Part shown: piece by piece, positions 1-10,190 of the stretch
Numbering within the stretch: position 1 is the stretch's first letter
Layout of the letters: the number at the start of each line of letters is the position of its first letter
From: an uncultured Paraprevotella sp.
GTDB taxonomy: Bacteria > Bacteroidota > Bacteroidia > Bacteroidales > Bacteroidaceae
Direction of reading: 5' to 3'
Length of the DNA: 13,917 bases
NCBI GenBank assembly: GCA_900766785.1
Contig: CAAFWT010000222.1
Span: 1-13,917, forward strand
Notes under the pieces: generated by a model
Seen by the model: the letters and a program-made list of their open reading frames with translations, nothing else
Database searches by the model: none
What the model was told of the DNA's origin: nothing
Position numbers and translations under genes: made by a program

Positions 1-20
1 ACACGACGCTCTTCCGATCT
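1..20 (+). other. Residual Illumina adapter sequence at contig end
   Basis: Bases 1-20 read ACACGACGCTCTTCCGATCT, which is the 3' end of the standard Illumina TruSeq read-1 adapter. This is library-construction sequence, not genomic DNA. Genomic sequence begins at about base 21. The adapter supplies two of the three bases of the apparent stop codon of the giant minus-strand gene. Confidence 0.97.
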
Positions 21-3000
21 AGATCCAGTTCCATCCCTTGGCAAAGGCCACATCCTCGACCACGCGAGAGTCGGTGGTAAAGGTTACGGGCGACTCTACA
101 GAGCCCAACACAGCATTGTTGGCAAAGGTGATGTCACCCGTGCTGCTGCTTGCAGTAAACACTCGGTCGCTGCTAGCATCCCACACACGGAAGGTAAGAG
201 GTGCAGTGCCCTTGGTCTCATTACCATAGATGGTGAGGAAGGTGTAGTTGAGACCCTTGCTGGCATTGTAGACATTCTTGGCGACGCCCACACACTTCTC
301 GCCATTGAAGGCTCCGATGATGTCTTCCTCATCCTGTGACAGTTCACCGTCGAGTTTGAGCTGACCCACCACATTCATGCTGTAGGCATACTCGTGAGGA
401 TCGACGCTCCAGTTGGGCTCGTTGCCACGTACTTTGATGGTGAGCTTGAGCTTGCGAGACAGGCCTTCATCATTGGTGAGGTATACAGACTCGTGGTAGG
501 TGCCGGGGTTGACAGCCTTGTCCACACGGAAGGTAACATGCTCGGAACTGCGGGGCGACAGAGTTCCGCTGGCGGGTGTCACAGTGAGCCAGCTGGGCTG
601 GTTCTCGATGGTGTAACGCATATTGGCACCACCCACATTTTCTGCATCGACAGTGAATGTGGCTCCTTGTCCCTTATCTACTACCATGTTGACCTCATCT
701 TGGGCCCATCTAGTCTGTGATTGGTCAACATATAGACGGAAGGCGACAGGACTCTTGGTGGTGTTGCCATGAAGATCCTGCAACCCGGTAACACGGAAGG
801 TGAGGATTGTCTGGTCAAACTCTTTCCAGTTGCCTGCTGCGGGAGTGATGATCATGCCATCCTTGTTGACAGTCCAGTTGACGGTGATCTCGTCCACCGA
901 GCCAGCTTCCTGCACGGGTGCGGTGTCGGTACTCTTGGTGCCTGAGCCTTCCAAATCAGGATTCTTGTTCAGCATGCCCTCGGCGCTCAGGTCCTCGGCT
1001 GTGAACTGCATCTCCTGAGTTCCTTGCCAGTTGATGTACTTCTCGAAGGGATAGTAAGCTACCAAGCCCTTCTCGTCACCACGGAGAGCCTTGTTGCACT
1101 CCTCATCGATGAGTTCACCACTCTTGGCATAGCACCACAGACGTACATCATCGATGGCACCATTGAAGCCGCGGTCATAGGTGTACATGTCTCGGCTCAC
1201 CTGAGCATCGTCGCTCTCCACGTCAGGAATGACGGTGCGACAACCGAGGGTAGCATAAGGTGCCAAGAACGCTCTGATGTTGCTGGCAGCGAAATGACTG
1301 TCAAATGCACCATCCACATACAGACTCACCACATTCTTGTTGCGGTCGGTAGTCAATGCAAGGTGATGCCATGCATCATCCAGAAGCTGGCTCTCGGTCA
1401 ACTCAGACACATGTTCGAGACCATAGGTCTGCACACTGAGTGCACCCTTTTCGTTGAATCCGATGGTGAGGTGATCCTCACAATCAATCTCCTTCATACC
1501 CTGGCCATTCGAGAACAGAGCCACATTGCGCTGTCCCTTCTCGCCACGGAACCAGAACTCCAGTGTGAAGTCGTCGTCAGTACTCATAGGAGTGCTGCCC
1601 ATAGTAATCTGTGCTGCTGGCAACTTAGTCTTATCCAGTGCCAGAGCATAGCCGTCGCGGTTGATAAACCAGGTAGCATCGCCAATGATGGCATTGGCAC
1701 CACGTGCCTTGTCGGCAGCCACACGGCCACGTCCCTCGTTCAGTGGGTAGTAAGAGTAGAGTCCCATCTGATTGGCAGGCAGACTCACGTTACGGTTGTT
1801 AGCGAAATGCTGACGGGTCTGTGCGCGGTTCCAGATGCGGAACTCGCTCAGTTTGCCCTCAAATCCATTCTTGCCGTCAGCGCCCAGGCCGATGGTGAAC
1901 ACACCACGAGCTGCAGGACGCTCTATCTTGACATCCCAAACCGATTCACCATTGTAATAGACACTCACCACGTCGGTAGCAGCTTGGTAGATGGCTCCGA
2001 TGTGCTCCCATTCGCCAGTCTTCAGATCCAGAGGTTCGGGTGCGGTATAGCTCTTGCCACCACTCTGGATGGTGAGTTTCTTCTTGTCGTTGATACCCAA
2101 CTGGAAGGCTTCGCCCTTCTTGCCAAAGCTGAAGATGGTGGCATCGTGATCAAGCTTGTCGATATAGAGACCTGTCTCTACGGTGAAGTCCTTACCCTCG
2201 AGGTTGTTCTCCACCTCGGTGTAGAGGCAATCGTTGACACCGTCGAATCGAACACTTGCAGCACGGGTTAGGGGCTTACCAGCCTTAGTGCCAGTAACTA
2301 CGAAGTTATTGTCGGTAATCAAACTCTCGTTGATGGGCTCGTTGAATACGAGCTCGATGTCGTCACCATAGTCCAGCACGCCATCCTCGGGACTAATATT
2401 GCCATAGAGAGTGGGACGCTTGACATCCTTCAGACCCGACACAATAGCAGAGTACTTGACCGTTTCATTGCCTCCGATGTTGGCATAGCAGGCAGCACGC
2501 AGGTCATAGTTGTTATCTCCCATTGACTGCATGTCGAGGGTATAGTTGATGACACCGCCAGTCTCTATCAGCTGTGCATCACCATAGGCTTCCTTCATCG
2601 CATCCTCGGTGGCATAGAAGCGGCATACGGTGGTCCAATCGTTGTTGCTGCCAGCGCTGGTCTTGTATTGCAGTGCCACATACATGAATCCGGGCGAGTT
2701 CACATCATAGCCTTCCAGTTTCACGGGTAGCACGCTGTGACCCCTCTGGTCGATATAGTATGGCGTGGTGTTCAGAATCCAGTTCTCCTGAGGCTCGGTG
2801 ATGGCCACGTCACCAGCCTGGCGCACCCAGCTGGCATTGATGGTCTGCTCTGCAGCGATGTCCTCGTCACACTCGGCAGAGAGGATAAGCTTGAGACCTT
2901 GATAATCATAGGCAGCTGCGCCGCGCTCGATCTCCAGAGTCTGCTGCAGGGTCTTGCCATAAGGTACGGTGAAGGGGATGCTGTTGGCATTCAGGGGAGT

Positions 3001-6000
3001 GCCAGCAATCTTGACGATGGCTCCGTTGGGATTGCTTTCGGGATCCAGAGTCAGCAGATAAGTGCGGTCCTGCTTGGTCTCCGATGCGTTGCCTATGTTG
3101 ACCACAAATGTGGCCTTGGTATCCTCGGACAGGTCCTTCACAGTATTCTTGGGCACCGAAAGGGTGGGTGCATCGTGGTGCGAGGTTGCCTCGTTGATCA
3201 GGATTGCCTTGCCACGCTCGGTATAGTACTTGGTGGTGTACTCGCCCTCGTAGGGACAACTGGTGGCACCGCCCTTGGTCTTGTAGACGAAACTACCATA
3301 CTTGCCATACAGCATGTCGTAGTTCTGGCCTGCTCCGCTGGATGTGCCATAGTGCTCGTCGCTCATCTGCTCCAGTTCACTCTTCAGATTATTGCGTTCC
3401 TTGTCCGAGAGATAGTCCCATGGGGTGTAGCGGCAGATATCGACACTCATATAGTCACCGGCATCCTCGCTCAGAACAAAGCCCATGGTGGTGCTATTCT
3501 CCAAATCAGTCTCCTCGGTCCACCCTTCAGTGGTAGTGAGTTGCTCCTCGATCTTGATAGAGAAACCACCAAAAAGTCCCTTGACGATACCAGTGTCATC
3601 TGTCTTGGCACCGATGGTGAATGTGAATCCGCTCTGCGACGAACTGGCAACCGAGTAGGCTGCACTCTTCTCCTTGGTCAGACCACCCGAGAATGACATG
3701 TTGCTGTCCTCGCCGCTGATGGGCTTGGCCTTTACCTTCTCCATCTCGTTTTGAGCCAGATACTCATACCACTTATCGATGTTCTGGTTATAAATGTTGA
3801 TGGTATCCTGATCCATCACCTTGTTGCCCTTGCTGTCCACGGGGAAGAATATCTTGTAGGTTCCCTTCTTACCAAAGTCGGGACTGTCAGCAGAAACATT
3901 TGAGCGATATACCTGCTCAAACTTGTTCTGGGCCAGGGCCTGTGCATTGGCATCGGTCAGTGTGTTAGGCTGCAGGAAACTGTTGCGCAACATTTCCATT
4001 TCGGGAATGAGCACCTCCTCGATGTGCTTCTGAGGATACATGAAGTGTGTGCCATAGTACAAGCCAAATGAAATACCCTCGTCTTGTATCAGGTAGAACT
4101 TGCCATCGGTCGACTCGTTCACCTTGGACATCGAAGCCTGGTTAAAGGCTGCTGCCTCGATAATGCGCAGGTTGGTAGAGGGTCCGTAAGAGATGTTGGT
4201 GCTATTACCCACAAACAGGTCTCCGTCGGCTCCTACAAAGTCTTCTTCGCCACTGGTCTCGATGCGCTCGGTGTAGGTGGTAGTGATGCTGCGGCCCTTT
4301 TCATGGCCGGTACTCTCGCTGTGTACCACACCTACCGAGATTTCGTTCTCTTCCTGGTTCATGGTAATCACGCCGTGCAAGATCTTACCAATCTCACCAC
4401 CACCGATGGCGCCAAACATCTCCGAACCCTCGTTGTCCAGGCTCCAGCTGAAGGTGCTCGATTCGGTGCGTGTGAATCCCTTCTCCAGATATGCATAAGA
4501 GTGTGATCCTGGGGGATCTCGCAAGATGAAGCTCAGTCGGTCGGGACCTTTGGTCACAAATCGCTTGCCATTGCTGCGGCTTCCCAGTACAATACCATTC
4601 AAGGGGCGACCGTCGTTCCACATGGTCACAGCGTCGCCATCCACATACTTCAAGGACAGGGTTTTAGCGGGACCATTGGCACTCAGATCGGGTGTGCCAC
4701 ATTCAAAACTGTAGTAGCCGAGGCCAGTGCTGTCCACCTCTACTGAGTCTATGGTCTCTGTGGTCACCAGGTTGTTGGTGAACACAAGCTTACCCTTGCC
4801 CAGCGCAACCTTGTCCAGTCGCTTAGGATCTTCTTGGTTTGCTGCATTGTAGTAGGGATAGTGCTCGCTGGCAAATACCTTGAAGTAGTAGGTCACACCT
4901 TGCTTGTAGACGGGGTTACCCATCAAGTAACTGTCGGTGGCCTTGTCATACAGGGTTACGTTCAGGTCCTCGCCCTCAACATCATCGATGGTTATCTTCT
5001 CGTCACCATAATATGCTTTCTCGCGTCTTTGTTTATCGGTCTGAGTCAACTCGATACGGGCGGGAGTGCGCTTGATGAACTGGCGCGAGTAGTTGTAGAA
5101 CACGGAATCCTCGCGAGTAGCAGTCACGGTGCCGTCACTGGTCTTCAATACGTTCTTGTTGATCGAGTACTGGGGATCGAAGACGTTGGTTAGATTCATG
5201 CTTTCATTGCTGTCCAGCAGGTTGCCATATCCGCTAGCTGTCACGCTGGTCACGTTGTAGTCCAGAGGCAGCAGGTCGGCCACAAACTCACCGGTGGTGG
5301 GGTCGGCCTGAATGGTAATGGTCTTCTGGCTAAACTTGACGTTGGTGCGTGGCATATGCGAATCATCCATCTTCTCCATGTGCAACACGCGATCGTGCAT
5401 ATAGGTCATCGACGAATCACGGTTGGCAATGGCATACTTACCCGATTCGAACTTGGGTTGCAGGGTCAGCACCAGTTCGTCACCCAGATTATTCTTACTG
5501 AGCGAGTGTCCCAGGGGATAAGCCTCCTGTACCACACCACCTGCCACACGACCGATAAATCGCACGCGGGTGTTGTCATAGAGGTGGATGTTCTGGATAG
5601 AATCCTGATAATTACGGTTACTGCCGTCACTGTTGCAGATGCGGCCATCCAGTTCAAAGGTGTGGTTGGCCAGGAAGGCCTGCACCTTGTGGACGCCCAC
5701 GGGCACACTCAAACTGAAACGTCCCTCGGTGTCGGTGGTGACGAAGTTACCCTCGCTGTCCAACTGCACCTCGTTGTCTATCTTGAACATGACGCCAGGC
5801 GAGGGCACGGTACCACCTGCATAGTACACGAAACCACTCACGCGGAAGAAACTCTTATCACTGAAGTTCACCTCGTGGGTACGCTGGTCAGCCGATATCA
5901 TGCACTGGGCAGTGGCTGCCCCTTGTGTGCCTGTAGTGAAGTTGTGGGTACCAAGCACGGGGGTGAGGGTGTAGAGGGTTTCGGTACCCGAATAAGGCAG

Positions 6001-8712
6001 ACCCGAGATAACATAGGATCCATCAGCATCGGTCACGCCCTTAAAGGCCAACTGACCCTTTTCGGGAATCTTGGTGTCATAGATCACGCCGGTCTGGGTA
6101 TCGCGCACAAACACACCATCGTGCATATAGTACATGTCGTTGGAATCATGAGCCAGATCGTAGAACTCGCCATCGATACCGTCGTTGAAACGCCAGTATG
6201 CCAGCATGCCGTCCTCGCCACCATGCAGGTAGCGGTTAAAGTCACGTTCCACTTGAGCGCTGCTCAGAGTCTTCTCCCATAGGCGCACCTCGTCCAGGTT
6301 ACCCTTCATGCCACGGCCCATCAGCACCTTGGCCTTCACACTGTCGCAGCTGGCGCCAGTGGTCTCAGCCTTCAGCACTCCATTGATGTACAAGCGTAGG
6401 GTATCGGCCTCCTGGGTAGCGGTGATCTGCTCAAACACACCGTTGGCCTGGGCATCACGCTCCACACTCACCTGGCGACCACCAGCAGTGTAGATGTACT
6501 TGCCGCCACGGTATTCCAGCTCGTTTCTGTCGCCCAACCTCAGGATACTACCCTCACTCTCGGGGCACACCATAGCCTGGACAGTGTGGTTACCCGCAAA
6601 CTCGATGGGCGAATCCACACTCAGGTAGTTGCCGGGACCACCTTCTAGGCGGATGCTCTTGCCTACTAGGCCTGTCTCGTCCTTGGTCTCGGCATAGACG
6701 GTAACGCCAGGTTCGGCTGCACCGCCCTCGAAACAGATCTGACCATAGACGGTACCTGTGGCGGTACAGAAACCCACTACCGACAAAGGATCCGTCTGCA
6801 CATTACCACCCTCACAAGACATCGTTCCTACTATATAATAGGTATAATAGGTGCCGGGGACGGCCTTCTCATCCACATACGTGCGACTTGCCTGGTTGCC
6901 TAACGTATTATCAAATTCATACAAGAATGCGCTCTTGTTAAAGGGCTGACCATAAACGGCACGGAACACACGTATCTTGTGCAGGGGCTCGACTACGTCG
7001 AAGCTCACTTCTACACGGTCGTTGTAGTATCCCTTCGATGCCTTGAGATTCAGCAAGTGACCTATTTCACTGTATGTCACAGTTCCACAGGGCAGTTTCT
7101 TGTTTTCCTCGAAAAGTCCTGTCGAAGGGTTGTACAGGTATTCGTTGCTTCCGGGCTTAAACTGTATGCGGTACGTGGTCTCGACACACGACTGCAGATT
7201 ATCATCCAGATATACACCCTTGCGGGCCTCCTCGCGAGTAAGACCAGTTTCGGGTGTTACTTCCTCCTCTTCAAAATACCCTTGTTGGAAAACATGCAGT
7301 CCCGAACCTTCGGGCCAGGTGCCATCCTCGTAGTCCCAGGTAATACGCGCACGCAGGACGTGGTCTGTGGTATCAGCAACGACCTTGGGATTGCTGAATT
7401 TAGGCATCTTGGTCTCGATCTCGGCGGTGTACTGAGGACCAAAATTAGTACCCCACAAGTACTGAGTATCCGATCGGCGGATAGTCCAGCGCACGATGCC
7501 ATTCATCTTGCTGTCTCGGTAGTCATCCTCCAGGTTATAGGGCTTGCCCTGTCCCATTTCATAGGGAACCTCACTCACAACCGAATCTACATCCTCGCCC
7601 AAATAGTTCTTCCACGAACGCACCAGCTGCACCTTGTCGCCTACGATGGTTGTGTTCTTGTTCAAATTCTCGTGTTGCAGGTAGAACTGGAACTTGGCCA
7701 GCCCTTTTTCCTTGTCATGCGTATACACCACCGAGGCAGTGTCAGGCCATACATAGGCATTAGCAATGACAGCATCGCTGCTGATTACCGACGAGGCATA
7801 GCTATTGCCGGTGATGGTCTGGTCGCCAAAGTTAAAATCATTGGCATACTGCGTGATGCGGTGTGCCCTGATGTTTCGGGCTGTATTGGCCACCTTCAAG
7901 TATATCTGGCGACGCTTTTCGAAGTTCTCGTCCGTGTACTCGTGCGTGGAGTCTCTGTCCAGCTGAGCATAATACTTGTAGCTGGCGCCGTTGCGCTTAT
8001 AGCAATCAGCCTCGTCCAGCTCGATCATGTTGTTATCCTGGTCGGTGAAGTAAACGAAACCGTTAGGGGCATCATTGGCCTGAGACCACGAATAGCGAAC
8101 ATTACCTGCACGGGTGTGCTCGTAATCGCAGCGGGGATCCCGCATCTCCATGTCATAGGCACCAAATTCCCAGGTCGCCGACCATGGGCCCGCGTCTGAT
8201 CCATTGCGCTCGTAATAGATGCGGAAAAACAGTTTGAAGCCATGCGAAATGAAGCGAGCAGGGATGTGCACACGATAAAAAGCATACGTGTCTGCTCCAA
8301 GGCCCCACCAATGTTCACCACTTGTCGCTGACTTTCCTGTAAGTTTGCCATAATCCGTCAGTTCCTCGAACTTAATGCCGTTCATGGGGAACAAAGTGTA
8401 CCCATTTTTATTACGGTTACACTTCATTTCGCAAAGTCTCAGCCTTTCGTTGGTCACCTTGTCGGTGATCTCAATGTAGTTCTGCCCCCTGTTGGGATCC
8501 ATGAAGATATCAGGGTTCCAAGAATCATAGTAGGTTCCAAAGCGAACGTCCAGGTAGCCTCCATCCTTCAGGTGATCCCGATACTGATAGTTCGGGTTCG
8601 TTGCATAGGAAACCGATGGCAGAAGGAAAAGCATTGCTGCAATCACACACAGCGAGTGCCACCAGCCAACTGCTGGGACACCCCATTTCGTTTGTTTGCA
8701 ATTCTTTCTCAT
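21..8712 (-). CDS. Giant secreted multidomain LamG protein, 3' end missing (contig end)
   Basis: This open frame encodes about 2,897 residues and is incomplete at its C-terminus. It starts at ATG 8712-8710 and opens with a signal peptide: basic start, hydrophobic stretch at about 20-34, likely cleavage after SYA at 37. Visible domains in order are a conserved N-terminal region of unknown fold; a carboxypeptidase-regulatory-like domain at about 652-930 containing a LamG domain (about 690-860, motifs YINGVLKAE and LDEVRLWEKTL); a second such domain at about 956-1040; a long conserved core of unknown function at about 1200-1900, with DPPGSHSYAYLEKG near 1399 and TSCPYEGEYTTKYY near 1815; a Big_5-like domain at about 2098-2664 containing two LamG domains; a BACON-like Ig domain at 2666-2762; and a last beta domain (NGEKCVGVA) at 2764-2877. 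The final residues GWNWI lead into adapter. It resembles giant Bacteroidota surface or secreted proteins; LamG domains often bind glycans or proteins. A T9SS sorting domain may lie beyond the contig end. Function is unknown. Confidence 0.93.
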
Positions 8713-8753
8713 AATTGAATATTGTTTAGATTAAATGTGATATTTCCCTATTA

Positions 8754-8772
8754 CATGTTGCATGCGCACATG
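8754..8772 (-). repeat. Short inverted repeat in the leader of the giant gene
   Basis: CATGT at 8754-8758 and ACATG at 8768-8772 are inverted around a 9-base spacer, between the predicted promoter and the start codon of the giant gene. Five-base arms are weak and could arise by chance. It is recorded as a possible regulator site or small leader hairpin. Confidence 0.2.
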
Positions 8773-8802
8773 ACACACGACAAGCGCAATTTATATCGGT
8801 CT

Positions 8803-8826
8803 CAAAAGTATTCTTTTCCGACCAAA
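8803..8826 (-). promoter_or_regulatory. Candidate Bacteroidota promoter for the giant gene
   Basis: On the minus strand TACTTTTG (8810-8803) matches the Bacteroidota -7 consensus TAnnTTTG. It would give a leader of roughly 85 bases before the ATG at 8712. A TTTG lies upstream at 8826-8823, but the 12-base gap is shorter than the usual 19-21, so the -33 element is unconvincing. The -7 call rests on the consensus match and position only. Confidence 0.5.
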
Positions 8827-8840
8827 CAGGGAATAAACAA

Positions 8841-8878
8841 AGTGTTGTGTTTTCTCAATCGCAAGAAAACACAACACT
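8841..8878 (-). terminator. Perfect 15-bp hairpin, probable terminator of the AraC-type regulator
   Basis: Arms 8841-8855 and 8864-8878 are exact reverse complements (15 bp) around an 8-base loop. On the minus strand the hairpin lies 42 bases past the regulator's stop and is followed by TTGTTTATT, a U-rich tail. The stem is AT-rich, so termination may be partial. It also sits just upstream of the giant gene's promoter, so an operator role is a second possibility. Confidence 0.6.
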
Positions 8879-8920
8879 CATAACAAAGTAAAACAATATT
8901 ATTTTCTAAGTTTTACAACA

Positions 8921-9658
8921 CTATCTCTTCCCTTGTCGATAGGCCGATGGGCTGCATCCCACCTTTTTCTGGAAGTGGCGATAGAAATTGCCACGATCGT
9001 TGAATCCCACCATGTCCATGATGTCATTGAGCGACAGGTTCGGCTCTTCCACAAGCAGCCTCTTGGCCTCCTCCAGTCGCAGGTCCGTCCTCCAGCTGCG
9101 GAAGGTCGTCCCCTGGTGCCGCTGGAAGTATTGCCTCAACGCCGCATAGTTGGTGCCCAGTTCGCGGGCTATCTCGTCCACGCCCCGGTCCGTGTCAGCA
9201 AACTGTTTGGTAGCTACCCACTCATCCAACGCCAGTTTCAGCTGGCTCTCGCGGGCCATCATCTGCATCTGTTCCTGCACCGCATTCTGCTCGGTGCTCT
9301 TGGGTGTATCCTCACTGGGCAGGTCCGTCTGCAGTGGGGCAGCAAAGGCCTGGTCATCCACGGCTTTCAGTAGAAAATCTCCCGTCATGGTAAACCGTAT
9401 GATACATGCCAGAAAGTAGGCATAGCAGATCGTGTAGGTCGATACAAAGATGGGGGTCAGGCTGATCCAAATGCTTGTCACTAGCGCCATCACGCCCACT
9501 GCCATCACTGCAATCATCAGTCGTTTCAGCCACTTCAGGCGCGACGTCATGTCCTCGTCATAATAACTGTCCACCTGCGTCACCACCCGTTTCCACAGGG
9601 CCGACCATACGCGCGTATAATAAACAATCAGGCCCCCATAGCAGCAATGTAAGTCCAA
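8921..9658 (-). CDS. AraC-family regulator, C-terminal half (separated by a frameshift)
   Basis: This frame gives up to 245 residues and carries the DNA-binding half of a membrane-anchored AraC-family regulator. Two membrane segments lie at about 47-63 and 66-88, followed by a cytoplasmic linker. The C-terminal double helix-turn-helix spans about 135-243: first helix pair in DEIARELGTNYAALRQYFQR, second in NDIMDMVGFNDRGNFYRHFQ, with the family ending CSPSAYR. The first eight or so residues before GGLIVYYTRVW are probably not native, because the true coding sequence enters this frame from the upstream open frame at about 9631-9635. No good independent start is visible, so this half may not be made alone. 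Its neighbour downstream in the same orientation is the giant LamG gene, a plausible target. The fragment's identity is secure; whether the gene works is not. Confidence 0.85.
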   Translation of the reverse strand: MDLHCCYGGLIVYYTRVWSALWKRVVTQVDSYYDEDMTSRLKWLKRLMIAVMAVGVMALVTSIWISLTPIFVSTYTICYAYFLACIIRFTMTGDFLLKAVDDQAFAAPLQTDLPSEDTPKSTEQNAVQEQMQMMARESQLKLALDEWVATKQFADTDRGVDEIARELGTNYAALRQYFQRHQGTTFRSWRTDLRLEEAKRLLVEEPNLSLNDIMDMVGFNDRGNFYRHFQKKVGCSPSAYRQGKR

Positions 9659-10062
9659 AAGAAGATATCTTTCAGCAATTGCTGGCCAAAGAGAAAGACC
9701 GGGATGACAGCGACGGTGGCCATGCCCACCACAACCAGGTGAATTACAAAAATCTTCGTTCTGCTCTGTGGCTCCAGTATCTTCACCATGCCCATGCCAA
9801 ACAGGATGGCCTGATAAAAGGCTATCATCAGCACTATCAGGTTCGATGCTCCTGACTCAGGTGGGGGTGTAATACTTTGCATTCCCGTCAGCACAAGCAT
9901 CACCAAAAAGGCTGCCAGGATGTAGGGGTATCCCTTACGATACTCGTGCCACACCCTACCCTTGGGCATGGGCAACAGCAGCAAGATCAGCGTCATCACG
10001 CTATAGGCCATAGCTGGAGCCAGGTAAAAAGGCTGCATAATCAGCGACGTGATTTCCCTCAT
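9628..10062 (-). CDS. AraC-family regulator, N-terminal membrane half (truncated by frameshift)
   Basis: This frame gives 144 residues from ATG 10062-10060. It holds about five hydrophobic segments (roughly 12-31, 47-61, 73-92, 104-126 and 130-142) and ends in FFWTYIAAMGA before a premature TGA. With the two membrane segments in the overlapping downstream frame, the intact protein would have a seven-helix membrane sensor fused to an AraC helix-turn-helix domain, an architecture common in Bacteroidales. Adding one G to the GGGGG run at 9631-9635 makes the reading ATG GGG GGC CTG ATT, giving a continuous 380-residue protein. As it stands, the product would be a membrane stub with no DNA-binding domain. 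The break could be a real mutation, a switchable homopolymer tract or an assembly error. Confidence 0.85.
   Translation of the reverse strand: MREITSLIMQPFYLAPAMAYSVMTLILLLLPMPKGRVWHEYRKGYPYILAAFLVMLVLTGMQSITPPPESGASNLIVLMIAFYQAILFGMGMVKILEPQSRTKIFVIHLVVVGMATVAVIPVFLFGQQLLKDIFFWTYIAAMGA
9631..9635 (-). other. Frameshift site: run of five Gs in the regulator gene
   Basis: The minus strand reads GCTGCTATGGGGGCCTGA. Five Gs put TGA in frame directly after the tract. Six Gs would join the two halves of the regulator without any other change. The two frames overlap over 9628-9658, and the protein features on each side (membrane helices, then helices plus HTH) are complementary, so a single-base loss is the simplest explanation. 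Confidence 0.85.
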
Positions 10063-10092
10063 GTTTTTTTTGTCTATTTACTTTTACTCATA

Positions 10093-10100
10093 CAAAAGTA
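10093..10100 (-). promoter_or_regulatory. Candidate -7 promoter element of the regulator gene
   Basis: TACTTTTG on the minus strand matches TAnnTTTG and lies 31 bases upstream of the regulator ATG. A TTTG occurs at 10117-10114, only 13 bases upstream of it, closer than the normal -33 distance. The block TTTG-N3-GG-N-AAA-N3/4-TACTTTTG is shared with the region ahead of the giant gene. Confidence 0.5.
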
Positions 10101-10155
10101 CACATTTTCCCAACAAATTATAAAAAATACACACGAAACCTCGAATATAACTTAT

Positions 10156-10190
10156 AAAAAACAACATACAACGCAAAAAAAAACAACATA
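10156..10190. repeat. Two direct repeats of AAAAAACAACATA, 22 bp apart
   Basis: AAAAAACAACATA occurs at 10156-10168 and again at 10178-10190, start-to-start distance 22 bp (about two helical turns). They lie 94-128 bp upstream of the regulator's start. The segment is A-rich, which raises the chance of coincidence. It could be a binding-site pair for an autoregulator. Confidence 0.35.

Noticed and set aside
1024..2271. 415-codon open frame on the plus strand
   Set aside because: It lies wholly antisense to the giant gene, has no recognisable domain and uses composition typical of a shadow frame.
2737..3696. 319-codon open frame on the plus strand
   Set aside because: Antisense to the conserved core of the giant gene; no start signal or protein features.
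5356..6282. 308-codon open frame on the plus strand
   Set aside because: Antisense shadow, His/Val-rich translation with no domain pattern.
6979..8199. 406-codon open frame on the plus strand
   Set aside because: Antisense shadow of the giant gene's N-terminal region; low-complexity hydrophobic translation without signal peptide or motif.
8888..8916. GTAAAAC / GTTTTAC inverted repeat after the regulator stop
   Set aside because: Seven-base arms around a 15-base loop in AT-rich DNA; the 15-bp hairpin next to it is the stronger terminator.
9475..9855. 126-codon open frame on the plus strand
   Set aside because: Antisense to the regulator gene across the frameshift; translation is not protein-like.
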